NCBI GenBank assembly: GCA_002104985.1
Contig: MCGO01000012.1
Span: 620,001-684,000, forward strand
DNA length: 64,000 nucleotides
Reading direction: 5' to 3'
From: Rhizoclosmatium globosum
Lineage: Eukaryota > Chytridiomycota > Chytridiomycetes > Chytridiales > Chytriomycetaceae
A program made the translations under genes and the position numbers. A model generated the notes under the pieces. The model was given only the letters and a program-made list of their open reading frames with translations, searched no databases and was not told where the DNA came from. Shown one piece after another: positions 34,625-43,864 of this stretch. The stretch's first letter is position 1; each line of letters begins with the position of its first letter.

Positions 34625-34655
34625 TTGCCATAGGATCAACACGAGTGTCCGCAAG
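34625..34655 (-). pseudogene. Relic of an RVDP repeat
   Basis: On the minus strand these 31 bases read LADTRVDPMA, the core of the RVDP repeat of the adjacent gene family, but in the orientation opposite to the copy that starts 44 bp downstream. No surrounding frame extends it. It is probably a leftover from duplication or rearrangement of the family at this site. Confidence 0.55.
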
Positions 34656-34698
34656 TAAAATGATAAATACTTACTGAAACATTTGGGAAAACGCTAAA

Positions 34699-36419
34699 AT
34701 GGTTACGTCTCTTACATCAGCCTCCATTAGCTCCCTTCCAACAGAGATCCGAGAGAAGATCCTGCAATATCTGCCAATTGATGTTCATCTAGCCCATGTT
34801 GGTCTCGCGTCTAAGGCACTATTTGCCCCGTCAATCTTCCATTCAATCGAATTCGCACGCAGCCACGTCACAGCTGAAATTATTCGACGAGCTTCAGGCA
34901 ATGTTGTAGCCTACATTGTGGCGCCGAACTACGGCTTCAGAAAGGGCCGCCATCATTGCCCCCATCTCCCTCTCCAGTATGAAATGATTCTGTTCCGAAA
35001 GGCACTGGAATCCGAGAATTATTCTCATAGAGCTATAAAGCATAGCATTTGTACACCCCTCGTAGGCTGTCTTCGAATTAAAAGCGTTCTTGCACATTTA
35101 CTCAAAGACCCGACGTTTGATCCCTCTTGTAACTCCTCTCGGATTTTGATGTGGACCTTCTATGAGGGTAAGGAAGTATCGATGCAACGGGCGTTTGAAA
35201 CCTTCAAACTTCTTTTTGAGGATGGACGTGAGGACCCAACTGCAAACAACAACGAAGCATTCATAATGACATGCACGTACGATCACGAAGAAATCGTCTC
35301 CTTATTTCTCAAAAACAAGAGTCTTGACCCGAGTGCAAATTCAAACGAAGCGTTGAAGACAGCCTGCAGACTCGGAAACCCAAATGTCACACGGTGTCTT
35401 CTAAATGATCCTCTTGTTGACCCAACGACGGTCCCAGACATAATTCTCTCAACTCTTCAATTTGGTATCAACAGACGCTGTATACCCGTTCTCTTGAAAG
35501 ACCCACGCATTGATCCAGGCTTCATGAATAACGCTGCACTTGCTGTGGCTGCATTTCACGACTATTTGCCTGCCGCTACTCTGCTACTTGCCGACCCTCG
35601 TGTTGATCCTATGGACAATAAAGGTCGTGCTCTAATTAATTCCGTCCTTCTCGGCAGACTCAACGTGTTCAGGCTGCTCTATGCAAGCCCTCGTGTTGAT
35701 TTTGGGAGGTGATCCAAAACCTGTGTATTGAGGATGAAAAAGATATTGACATTTTGGAGATGTTGCTTGCTGATGAACGCGTTGATCCGCGAGCGGGGGA
35801 TTCAGCGGTGTTGATAAAAATGACGGAGAATTGCATGACTTCGGCTGTAAAGTTGCTGTTAAAGGATGGGCGTGTTGATGCTGCTGCTAAGAATAATACA
35901 GCTCTTCAGACAGCAGCGAGCTTGAATCAAATTGAAATTGTACGTCTTCTTCTTGAACAAGATTGTGTGGATCCTCTTGACGGTGGGAGTCTGTGCGCCC
36001 TTGATCTTTCTTTGTTATGTCATAATGAGACTGTGGCTACTATTCTTCTTGAAGACAGACGAGTGATCGAACGTCGCAAGAATTTTGAATTGACTTTGGA
36101 TGCATTTGAGATGGAGAGGATGGAGCTGCTTGATTTCTTGTTTCGACAAGATGGGTTCATGATGGGAGGCCTGCCTGAAATGGGTGACAAAGACTGGACC
36201 CCTCTCTTTGTTTACCAAAACCGTACGACTGTTATGACACATTGTTCCAAGTTCTTGAGTGGCGGTAAAAACTACCACGAGCCATCCCTTGACCATGTCA
36301 AAGTTGTCGAAACAATGTTTGCTGTTTTGCACGACACTGATGTGAACCCAAGAACCAAGTTTAGATCAATTTTAACTAGTTGGGAGTCCTTAAAGATTGT
36401 CTGTCACACTTTGTTGTAA
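34699..36419 (+). pseudogene. Frameshifted F-box-like/RVDP-repeat paralogue
   Basis: Paralogue of the gene at 16.2-17.9 kb in opposite orientation. The first frame (34699-35712) carries the F-box-like SLPTEIREKILQYLPIDVHL and about six repeats, then stops shortly after ASPRVDFGR. The second frame (35709-36419) resumes with MIQNLCIEDEKDIDILEMLL, matching VIQNMVMVHEKDVDVLEMLL of the intact paralogue. About five codons (corresponding to LEMHGNT) are replaced by a lesion that also shifts frame. No intron with GT..AG repairs it. It is either a recently broken gene or, less likely, an assembly error, since several bases are missing. Both halves are otherwise well preserved. Confidence 0.7.
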
Positions 36420-36508
36420 TAAACGCAACTTCCTTCTTTCTGCCAACACAAGCTGATAATTTGTTCAGATTTTTTTCAATATGCCAGTTTTATTGTCATT
36501 TAATTTGC

Positions 36509-38599
36509 TCATCTTCCACCTCTTTTCTCCCACGGCCTTGCATTTCCTTTCGAGCTCTTGTTTCCAGCACGATCGTCAGACTCATATTTGCCCTTGAATC
36601 CACCTTTATCACCGCGAGCACTGAATTTACGGGGTTTAGGAGAATCTTCACTGTCACTAAAAGATCCTCCGCCGCGAACATGAATTCCTTTCACGTTCGT
36701 TAATCCCATTTGTTGGGCGAGGCGAAGTGACAAGGATGGTGTTTCATTCAACAACAGCAAGTCTCTAGCATATCGTTGCGCAGCAAGGCCGACTCCAGCC
36801 TTGTTGACAAACTTTTGTTGAGTATCTGTTGTGGTTAAGCGCAGTTAATAAACCAATCATCACAACACAACTAAAACAAGCAACTTACAAAAACCCAACA
36901 ACGCAAAGTAACTATCCTCAACCCCCTCAACCTCCGCAACAACATCCCTCCCCGCCTTCTCAACACTCTCTCTGAGTGCAAGATCCTTAGGATCCTCACT
37001 CTCAACCCACGAATCAATCACTTCACTTCCAACAACCCCATCATCCATACCCCTCATAAACCCCTTCTCATACGGATCAACAAGCAAAACCCCTTCCCCA
37101 CTCTTCCCCGCGCGCCCCGTCCGTCCCACACGGTGCACATACTGCTCAAACGACGACGGCGGCCCAACCTGAACAACAAGCGAAACGTCGGGGTAATCGA
37201 CACCACGCGCCGAGACGTCTGTTGTCACGAGTACGGACGGAGATGTGGTGTTTGCGCGGAAGGCGTCGCTTACGCGGGCGCGGCGGGATTGTTCGAGGCG
37301 CGCGTGCAGTTCGTAGATGTTTATGTGGGTTGGGAGGGGTTTTAGGCGGCCGCTTTCTGAGGCGGAGCGGAAGCTTGGGAGGCGGGTGAGGAGTTTTGAG
37401 AAGTAGGCGGCTTGTTTTGAGGTGTTGCAGAAGAGGATTATGCGGGGTTGGGGAGGGGTGGTGGTGGAGGTGGTGGTGGTGGTGGTTTTTTGGGGGAGGG
37501 TTTCGACGTGGGTTTTGATTAGTTTTGTGAGGAGGTAGGGCCAGTGTTTGTATTCTGCGAGGGCGTAGGTTTGTGGGATGTGGGCGTGGAGGTCTGTTGT
37601 TTGGGTTCCAGCTGGTGTGGTTGCGTCGTTTGTTGTGTCGATTTCGTGAACTGGTTTGTTGACGAGTTGAGTAGAAGCCAAGGCCCTAATTGAAGGAGAG
37701 GAGAGGGTAGCAGAGAACATGAATGTGTGACGGTTCTGTGGGGTAGGAATATGCTGGAGAATCGATTGGATTGTGGACTGGAAGCCCATGTCTAGAAGTT
37801 GATCCGCTTCGTCAAAAATGACCTAATAATGGGGACGATCTTTAGTTGGGGAGTAGGGTTGTGAGCAGAGAATACATACAACTTGAACATCTTGCAATCT
37901 CTTCCTCACAGGCTCCACAGTATTCAACAAATCTTCCAATCTTCCTGGTGTAGCAACGACCACTTCAATGCCTCCCGTGATGGAGTCAGCCTCAGATTTC
38001 CTTTTGAATTTGTTCTTTGGATTGTATTCAACGTGTTTCAGATTCTGAATACCATCAATCTGCCGGCCCTTGCTCTCTCCACCAACAATAACAGTGACAT
38101 TATGGCCGTGTGCTGGATGGTGTGAGTGTTTGCGGTGCAGATCAATGTCAAGGAGACGGCGAGCTTCATTGGCAGTTTGGACAGCAAGTTCTCTTGTTGG
38201 AGAAAAGACGAGGATGGAAACTGGAATGCATCATTAGGTATTGTTGCCATTGAAATAGAAGGTATTACCTCCAGTTGGCTTAACGGGGTTCTTGAGGACA
38301 AGTTGGATGGCAGCAACAAGGAACGCCAAAGTCTTTCCGGTTCCAGTCTTTGCTCTGACAAGCATATCCCTTCTCTTTCCCGCAGCTTCTGAGCCATGAA
38401 CAGCATCAAGGACCTGTTTCTGCACAGGAGTCATTTGATCATAGCCAAAGTTGGACTGGAGGGAAGTCTTGAGTGATGGAGTAGCGGCAAGAGATGGATG
38501 CGTGGACCATGTTGAGTCTAACCGAACTTGGATTGAAAACCGGTGGAGCCTCAGTGGCGATGTCCGGCACGTCAAAGAGCGGACAAGTTGAGGATGCAT
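36509..38599 (-). CDS. DEAD-box RNA helicase, probably mitochondrial (MSS116-like)
   Basis: Four exons: 38599-38269, 38220-37880, 37822-36889, 36825-36509; 640 aa. Motifs in order: Q motif region GYDQMTPVQKQ, Walker A AKTGTGKT, Ia SPTRELAVQT, GGESKG, Ib TPGRLEDLL, II DEAD (VIFDEADQLLDMGF), III SAT, V VTTDVSARGVDYP, VI HRVGRTGRAGKSG. The N-terminus (~35 residues) is rich in Arg, Ser and Leu with no acidic residues, so a mitochondrial presequence is likely. The C-terminus is an RGG/Lys-rich tail like that of Mss116 and related helicases. Expected role: RNA chaperone in mitochondrial intron splicing and translation. An Asn/Thr/Pro-rich insert sits within the second RecA domain. Confidence 0.92.
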
Positions 38600-38679
38600 T
38601 TCTGGTTACAAAAAAGAAAACAAAAGAGTGGGAATCATCGGGAATCCACAAAGAGAGAATGCAATTACTTGATTTCATT

Positions 38680-39418
38680 TTAGCTAAACTCTTTCCCATC
38701 CTTGAAAAAAGCCACGACCTTCTTTGCTTGTGCTGGCCCAATACCTCGAATACGGCTTGAAATCATTGTGTCAGTTGCTTGGGACAGCGCAACCAGTGTT
38801 TTAAATTCTACCAACAATTCTTTTGCTTTTGCTTCGCCGATTCCTGGTATTCCAGCGACTGTCTTGATGAGCAGGGCGTCCTTGTTATCCGTTTTCCCCG
38901 TTGCTGCCGCCACATTAGTTTTTTGTTTTGGCGGTTTCGCTTCTTGGTAGATGATGCGTGAAATGTATCTAAATTGCTGATTCAGTTTATGAATGCCTTC
39001 CAGTGTTAGCAAAGAGTAAGACACACCTCGCCGCCTGATCAACACTCTCAACGGGAAGCACGCGCAGCCCAAACTCGACAAGCACGGACTGTTGCAGTTG
39101 CACAAAGTGGTCCCACTTTGCCTTGTCGACTTCAACAACAACAATTCCAACCTTCTTTTCCTTCAACAAACAAAACCGATCGACAAACGAGTCGATTGAA
39201 CACGAGCCAAGCATCGACAGCGGAACAAAGACAAGGCCGCATCCTGGATACAGCGTCAGGTCGATGTCCGAGAATGTGGGCCGCGTGTCCGAACTTGCAC
39301 TTGCACTTGCACTCGGCGAGACAATGACTCGCAGCGCCTGGTCTGACGGAAGATTGGAAAGCGCCGTTGCGAGCGCGGATCCTTTGACATGCGCCGCGAT
39401 GGTGATTGTGTGGATCAT
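38680..39418 (-). CDS. FAAP24-like protein: ERCC4-type nuclease fold plus HhH
   Basis: Two exons, 39418-39027 and 38968-38680; 226 aa (an in-frame ATG at 39454 would add 12 residues). The N-terminal ~140 residues resemble an inactive XPF/ERCC4-type nuclease domain (LTLYPGCGLVFVPLSMLG, KVGIVVVEVDKAKWDHFVQLQ, EFGLRVLPVESVDQAARYISRIIYQE) without the catalytic ERKxxxD motif. The C-terminal ~70 residues are a tandem helix-hairpin-helix: VAGIPGIGEAKAKELLVEF and IRGIGPAQAKKVVAFF. This combination matches Fanconi-anaemia-associated FAAP24; a divergent ERCC1-type partner is the alternative. Role inferred: DNA repair targeting. The stop is 80 bp from the helicase start codon, same strand. Confidence 0.75.
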
Positions 39419-39470
39419 TTGGTTGTTCACTCTTTGTTGCTTGGACACTCTCAACTAAAATCATTTTATT

Positions 39471-40329
39471 CTATTCAACTACTATATGAATCCGCCTCAT
39501 CTCCTCTAGAGCCTCTTCAAACACAGGAAGCTTCTTCCTCCCTTCCTCATATCCATTCAATTCAGCCATCAACTCCTTCCTTTTTTCTCCATCACTTAAT
39601 CCGCGAGCTGCTAGTAACACGGCATTTACAGTCAAACTGGCGAAATTAGGTTTAATCGCCTCAATGCGTGTCTTTACCATTGCGACTTCGCTTTCAATTC
39701 CACGAATCACTCCCTCCTGTTTACTCCGCGCAGCTTTCGTCTTTCCTCGTGTAACTAATAATACTTTAAATATCTTTTCTTCTAATGCATGCATCGTTTC
39801 GGCCAAAGACCCTTTCCAACTCGAGTCTTTTGCATGCATTGCAGTTTCTCGTGTGAGCTTGTGCAGGTGTCGTCTTGTATTTGTTTTTGATTGTTGGATC
39901 GGCGCCGCGTTTGAGGAGGAGGACGAGTCGATCCAGCGTAGATGCAATGTGTAAAGCTGTGTTTCCGTATTCATCGACGTGGTTTATTTTGAGGTCTGAT
40001 AGTGTGAGGATGTATCTGAATTCTTGGTGGGAGTCGGGGTTTGCGGTTGCGTAGAAGAGGGCGTTGGCGGTGGTGATGTCTGCGCCTTCGGTGTAGAGGT
40101 AGGCGACTTGGTCTGAGAGCGGCTTCGAGCGGAGGTTGGGTGGGAGGAAGGATGTGTTGCTGGAAAAGAGGTTTTGGAGGAGTTCGTTGGGTGAGTGGTA
40201 GTGGCAGTCGTGTTCTTGCATTTCAAGGACTTCTTCATCCGTGGGATGGCGCTTGCGTTTAGTTCCTTGCAAGGTAGAGACCGGTTCGATGGTATCTGGA
40301 TTGCTGGCATCTGGATTGGTGGCAGACAT
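39471..40329 (-). pseudogene. Ankyrin-type protein with a single frameshift, copy 1
   Basis: From the ATG at 40329 one frame gives TKRKRHPTDEEVLEMQEHD, NELLQNLFSSNTSFLPPNLRSKPLSDQ, then an ankyrin unit (VDEYGNTALHIASTLDRLVLLLKRGADPTIKNKYKTTPAQAHT). Near 39835-39850 the match to the intact paralogue (42930-43739) moves to another frame, which continues MHALEEKIFKVLL, TRGKTKAARSKQ and ends EMRRIHIVVE at 39471. The join needs a one-base change; no intron fits. It may be a decaying gene or a base error. Function unknown. The 5' end is 41 bp from the target-site duplication of the foldback element. Confidence 0.65.
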
Positions 40330-40369
40330 TGTTGGTTACCTTTCACTTTTCACTTCAAAATGGTCAATC

Positions 40370-40378
40370 ATACTATCC
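40370..40378 (+). repeat. Left target-site duplication of foldback element (9 bp)
   Basis: ATACTATCC, identical to the nine bases immediately after the right end of the element (41215-41223). A 9 bp duplication is typical of Mutator-like (8-11 bp) insertion. Confidence 0.88.
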
Positions 40379-40577
40379 TAGTCTGCGTTTCAGACCCCGT
40401 TGAAAAAATCGGAGCCGTCTTTTTCCCGTAGGGGTCTGCACCGTTTCAATTAACAAAAAACCACCACCCAACGGCGAGTTGATACACAGCCCCCACCATT
40501 CATCGTAACACCCTACAATTTGGCACAGGTAATCTTTGCCCCAACACGGAGGTTTCCTCTGTCCCCGATTTTTGATA
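40379..40577 (+). repeat. Left terminal inverted repeat
   Basis: Begins TAGTCT and contains CAGACCCCGTTGAAAAAAT, CCCGTAGGGGTCTGCACCG and GGCGAGTTGATACACAGCCC. It matches the reverse complement of 41016-41214 base for base apart from scattered substitutions (about 20 by eye, most in the outer 45 bp). Confidence 0.9.
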
Positions 40578-41015
40578 TTTTCACTAGATGTCCACTACCT
40601 CCATCACAGCCGCTCTCGTTGATGTTACCCAAGAGGTCTACTAGTCTGCAAAGCCCGCATTTGGCTGCAAGATACCGTTTTTGCGTTAATATAGCACAAG
40701 GATGCGTTGATTGTGATCGAGACAGGAACAGGAAAGACTTGGACCTTCTTTGTAGGCCCTGGCCCCTCCTCGCGTTCACTGCTGCCTCCATCCAAAACAC
40801 TCTGGATAAATTTGTTCGAGTATTCCAATCAAGCTTCAATCGAAACGAAAGTTCCTCTCTTTGTACCGTGTTAAACTGGAATTTTAGCTTGTTATGCATC
40901 ATCCCCTTCTTCCTTCTCTGATCTGATTTAAATAATACAATTTACCATCAATTTATTCAATAATTACGATTTTCTTCCTTAGTTGGAGGCATTTGAAAGG
41001 ACGTGTAAATTGCAC

Positions 41016-41214
41016 AATATCAAAAATCGGCGACAGAGGAAACCTCCGCGTTGGGGCAAAGATTACCTGTGCCAGATTGTAGGGTGCTGCGATGGACGGT
41101 GGGGGCTGTGTATCAACTCGCCGTTGGGTGGTGGTTTTTTGTCAATTGAAACGGTGCAGACCCCTACGGGAAAAAGAGGCATCCATTTTTTCAACGGGGT
41201 CTGCTTGGAGACTA
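41016..41214 (-). repeat. Right terminal inverted repeat
   Basis: Reverse complement of the left repeat, ending AGACTA. The inner ~150 bp are the best conserved part, which suggests recent gene conversion between arms or a young insertion. Confidence 0.9.
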
Positions 41215-41223
41215 ATACTATCC
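41215..41223 (+). repeat. Right target-site duplication of foldback element (9 bp)
   Basis: ATACTATCC, identical to 40370-40378. Confidence 0.88.
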
Positions 41224-41497
41224 CTCAAATTAACCCCAGCAATTCCTTCGCAACACCACTTGTGTATCCATCATTCTCGACAACATTTATTTACGTAACC
41301 TATCCAACCATTGGCAATAATTTAGGTCGGGAAGATTGGCACTGTTGGTGCTGCGGCGGAAAGCATTTTCAAACAATTGCTAACAAACCAATGTATGACA
41401 ACACCATATTTATTGCCTTGGCATTTAAACACTTGCAAATCCAAAAACCGAATTTCAAAAAAATATTATGTCCTTGAACATTTACTCAACATTACAC

Positions 41498-42707
41498 TCA
41501 GTCATTCCATCTTTCCATTTTGAAGTAGTCCTTTGAACTACGAACAAGTACTCCTTCATTTTGAACACTCATATATTCGCCCCATTCAGTGGCCAGAGTG
41601 AACTTCCTTGGCGAACCTGTCAAAGTAAATGTTTCCCATTCTTGAATATGGTCTCTAGATACATTGAAACATTTATGACCCTTTTCAGCACAAACTTGAA
41701 GGTTTCTCTCAACAGATTTGATTGCAAACTTGCCTCCTCCAACATCTTGAAGGATAAACCGTTCCCAAGCATCCTTGACGGGAGCACTGAAGTAGAGACC
41801 TTTGTCACTGGTAGCGCAAGCCCACTTGTTGTTGGACAAACACTTGATGGCAATAACCTCTCCCACCAAATCATCAAAGTCATCCTCGCTTGAAGTTGTT
41901 TGAGCAACCTGCATAGCTAAGATGCGAGTCATCAACTCGGCAATTTGGTTATGAAGGTCTTGATCAGGCTTCACAGGGACAACATTGATTTGGAACGTTC
42001 ATGGCAGTCACAGTGTTTCCAAGGAAAGAGAGAACGTCGGTTTGAACAGAGAGGCTCATCCAAGAGTTCTTGTCAATGTCACCTTGGTTGGGGATGTAGT
42101 GGATCACGGGCTTGTTGCGGGCAGATGTGTCCGTGGCATCCATTCCTGGACGCTGGCCTGCTGCTTGCAGCTTATCAAGCTCTTCAAATGCGAAAGTAAG
42201 GCCTGCCAACAACTCCTCTCCGACATCCTCATAGTCTGCCTGGCTCCACGACTTTGGCATTTTGTTCAAAATGATTCCATAGTGAATGTCTTTGTGGGGA
42301 ATCGTGATTGAACCAATAACGTCGCAAACAGATTGCGCATCTTGAGCCTGGTAAATAAAGCGTATGTAAGTAAAAACAACAAACAACAGAATTTTTTTTG
42401 TTGAGTTAAAGTTATTTACCTGTAATCTGGTACCTTCAATCACGAAAACGACCTTCATATGCTGATTGGCCTTCAATGAAGAAGTTATTCCTTCAGCGGC
42501 TTCCTTACGCATGGTCAGGTCTGCAAGTCCCATAGTATCTACGATTTCGTTGCCATCATCCATTTGGCAAGCCTTTGTCTCGGTGGTGTTGCGGCCCTTG
42601 GCGTCGCCAGAATTACACTTGTGGGCTTGGAAAACTGTGTTGATCAATGTACTCTTGCCACTTCCAGGGTTTCCAATGATGTGGTATGTGAGCTTAGTGT
42701 TTGTCAT
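41498..42707 (-). pseudogene. AIG1/septin-like P-loop GTPase with C-terminal beta-trefoil-like domain, one frame lesion
   Basis: Exon 1 42707-42420, intron 42419-42348, exon 2 from 42347. The N-terminal GTPase shows G1 GNPGSGKSTLIN, a switch I Thr (RNTTETKA), G3 DTMGL and a G4-like ILNKMPKSW. Around 41982-41987 the frame ends (VPNQ then a short tail), while one base away it continues KPDQDLHNQIAELM into a ~155-residue domain with fascin-like/beta-trefoil units (GEVIAIKCLSNNKWACA, ERFILQDVGGGKFAIKS, EWETFTL, GEYMSVQNEGVLV). One extra base explains everything and no intron fits. Read as one gene it joins a GTPase to a lectin- or actin-crosslinker-like fold. Broken gene versus sequencing error is undecided. 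Confidence 0.7.
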
Positions 42708-42929
42708 TTTCCAGCTTGAATGGTTTGTTCGAGATTATTTGGTGTGTGAATCAGGGAAATGGATGTTGACCTGTTTATATCTGGGGGGAGGAAATGAGGT
42801 TCAAGACAAGGATCAAGGATTGAGGTTCAAGGTGCAACCACATGGTACAGAGAGTACCACTTATTTACCGAACCTCCAAACAAAGAGATTCATCGAAGTC
42901 ACAGTATATTCTGTAAAACAACTTTTTTT

Positions 42930-43739
42930 TCAAAAACTGAAAACATAATCGTGAATTCGCTTCAACTCCACCACAGCATCATCAAACGCAAGAACACGGC
43001 GTCCAAACTCTGTAGCTGCAGAAGGAGCTCCCATCTTTATCTTGATTCCATCCAAACTCGCGTCGATTCCAAAAATGGTGCTGTTCTGCTTCTTTCGCGC
43101 GGCCTTTGATTTTGCTGGTCCTTCGAGGAGGAGGGTTACGATTCGGCGTTCTAGGGCGTCCAGTTCTGTTTCTTCTGAAGTTATGCGGTAGACCAGTTTA
43201 TCGTTCTGTGAGAAACGATCTGCGTGGACTTGGGCTGGAGTTTGTTTTGCCTTGTTCTTGATTGTGGTGTTTGCGCCGTGTTTGATCAAGAGGAGCATAC
43301 GGGGAAGGAAGGTTGTGGTGTGAAGGGGTGTGTTTCCGAGAGTGTCCTTTGTGTTGATGTCTGCGCCTTTTGAGACGATGTATTCGAATTGGGAGTGGAG
43401 GGGTTGAGTGCGGATGTCGGATGGAAGGGAGGAGGTAGTGCCGTTGCATAGTTGTAGAAGGAGTTCGTTCGGAGTTACGGCCAGAGTTACGGTTGGAGGA
43501 GTGTTAGTGGTAGTGCGTTTATTACTTTCGAGGACTTGATCGTCAGTTGGATGTTGTTTGCGTTTTGGACGTTGTTGGACACTTGGTTCAGTTTGTTCAG
43601 TTGTCTGGTTTGGTTTGGCAATTGGGCTAATTGAAGGGTTCTGTTCAGTATCAGCAACTGCTGCTCCCAGTGGTCTTTGAGCGATTGGCTGATGCACTAT
43701 ATTAGATCCAATTGGCACCGTTGCCTCAGACATTCTCAA
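42930..43739 (-). CDS. Ankyrin-type protein, copy 2
   Basis: Single exon, 269 aa. It shares the family layout of the frameshifted copy at 39.5-40.3 kb: a variable Pro/Gln/Thr-rich N-terminus, the RPKRKQHPTDDQVLES motif, TPNELLLQLCNGTTSSLPSDIRTQPLHSQFEYIVSKGAD, one clear ankyrin unit (DTLGNTPLHTTTFLPRMLLLIKHGANTTIKNKAKQTPAQVH) and a C-terminal helical region (ALERRIVTLLLEGPAKSKAARKKQ). Function unknown. The Lys/Arg cluster before HPTD could direct it to the nucleus. The two copies flank the GTPase gene and the foldback element, suggesting a local duplication. Confidence 0.75.
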   Translation of the reverse strand: MRMSEATVPIGSNIVHQPIAQRPLGAAVADTEQNPSISPIAKPNQTTEQTEPSVQQRPKRKQHPTDDQVLESNKRTTTNTPPTVTLAVTPNELLLQLCNGTTSSLPSDIRTQPLHSQFEYIVSKGADINTKDTLGNTPLHTTTFLPRMLLLIKHGANTTIKNKAKQTPAQVHADRFSQNDKLVYRITSEETELDALERRIVTLLLEGPAKSKAARKKQNSTIFGIDASLDGIKIKMGAPSAATEFGRRVLAFDDAVVELKRIHDYVFSF

Positions 43740-43864
43740 GATAGTTTAATTTAAATAATTACTTATCAGACATTCATTATTTCTTTTTGTTTTTTTCGAA
43801 GAGGTTGAGAACTCCAAAAAAGACACCCACATCCAACCAACCAACACCAACAACCAACCAAACT

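Larger units (their letters stand above)
40379..41214. mobile_element. Non-autonomous Mutator-like foldback/TIR element
   Basis: An 836 bp element with near-identical ~199 bp terminal inverted repeats (40379-40577 and 41016-41214), a central ~438 bp region and a perfect 9 bp target-site duplication. Long TIRs and a 9 bp duplication are the hallmarks of TIR-type Mutator-like elements. No transposase is encoded, so it must have been moved in trans. The centre contains only short ORFs; one (about 40700-40870, + strand) includes a Walker-A-like ETGTGKT peptide. The insertion lies between the 5' end of the frameshifted ankyrin gene and a GTPase gene, probably in the former's promoter region. Confidence 0.85.

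Noticed and set aside
40513..41477. Several 65-165 codon ORFs across the foldback element
   Set aside because: They run through the inverted repeats and appear on both strands because the arms are complementary; they show no protein family match by eye.
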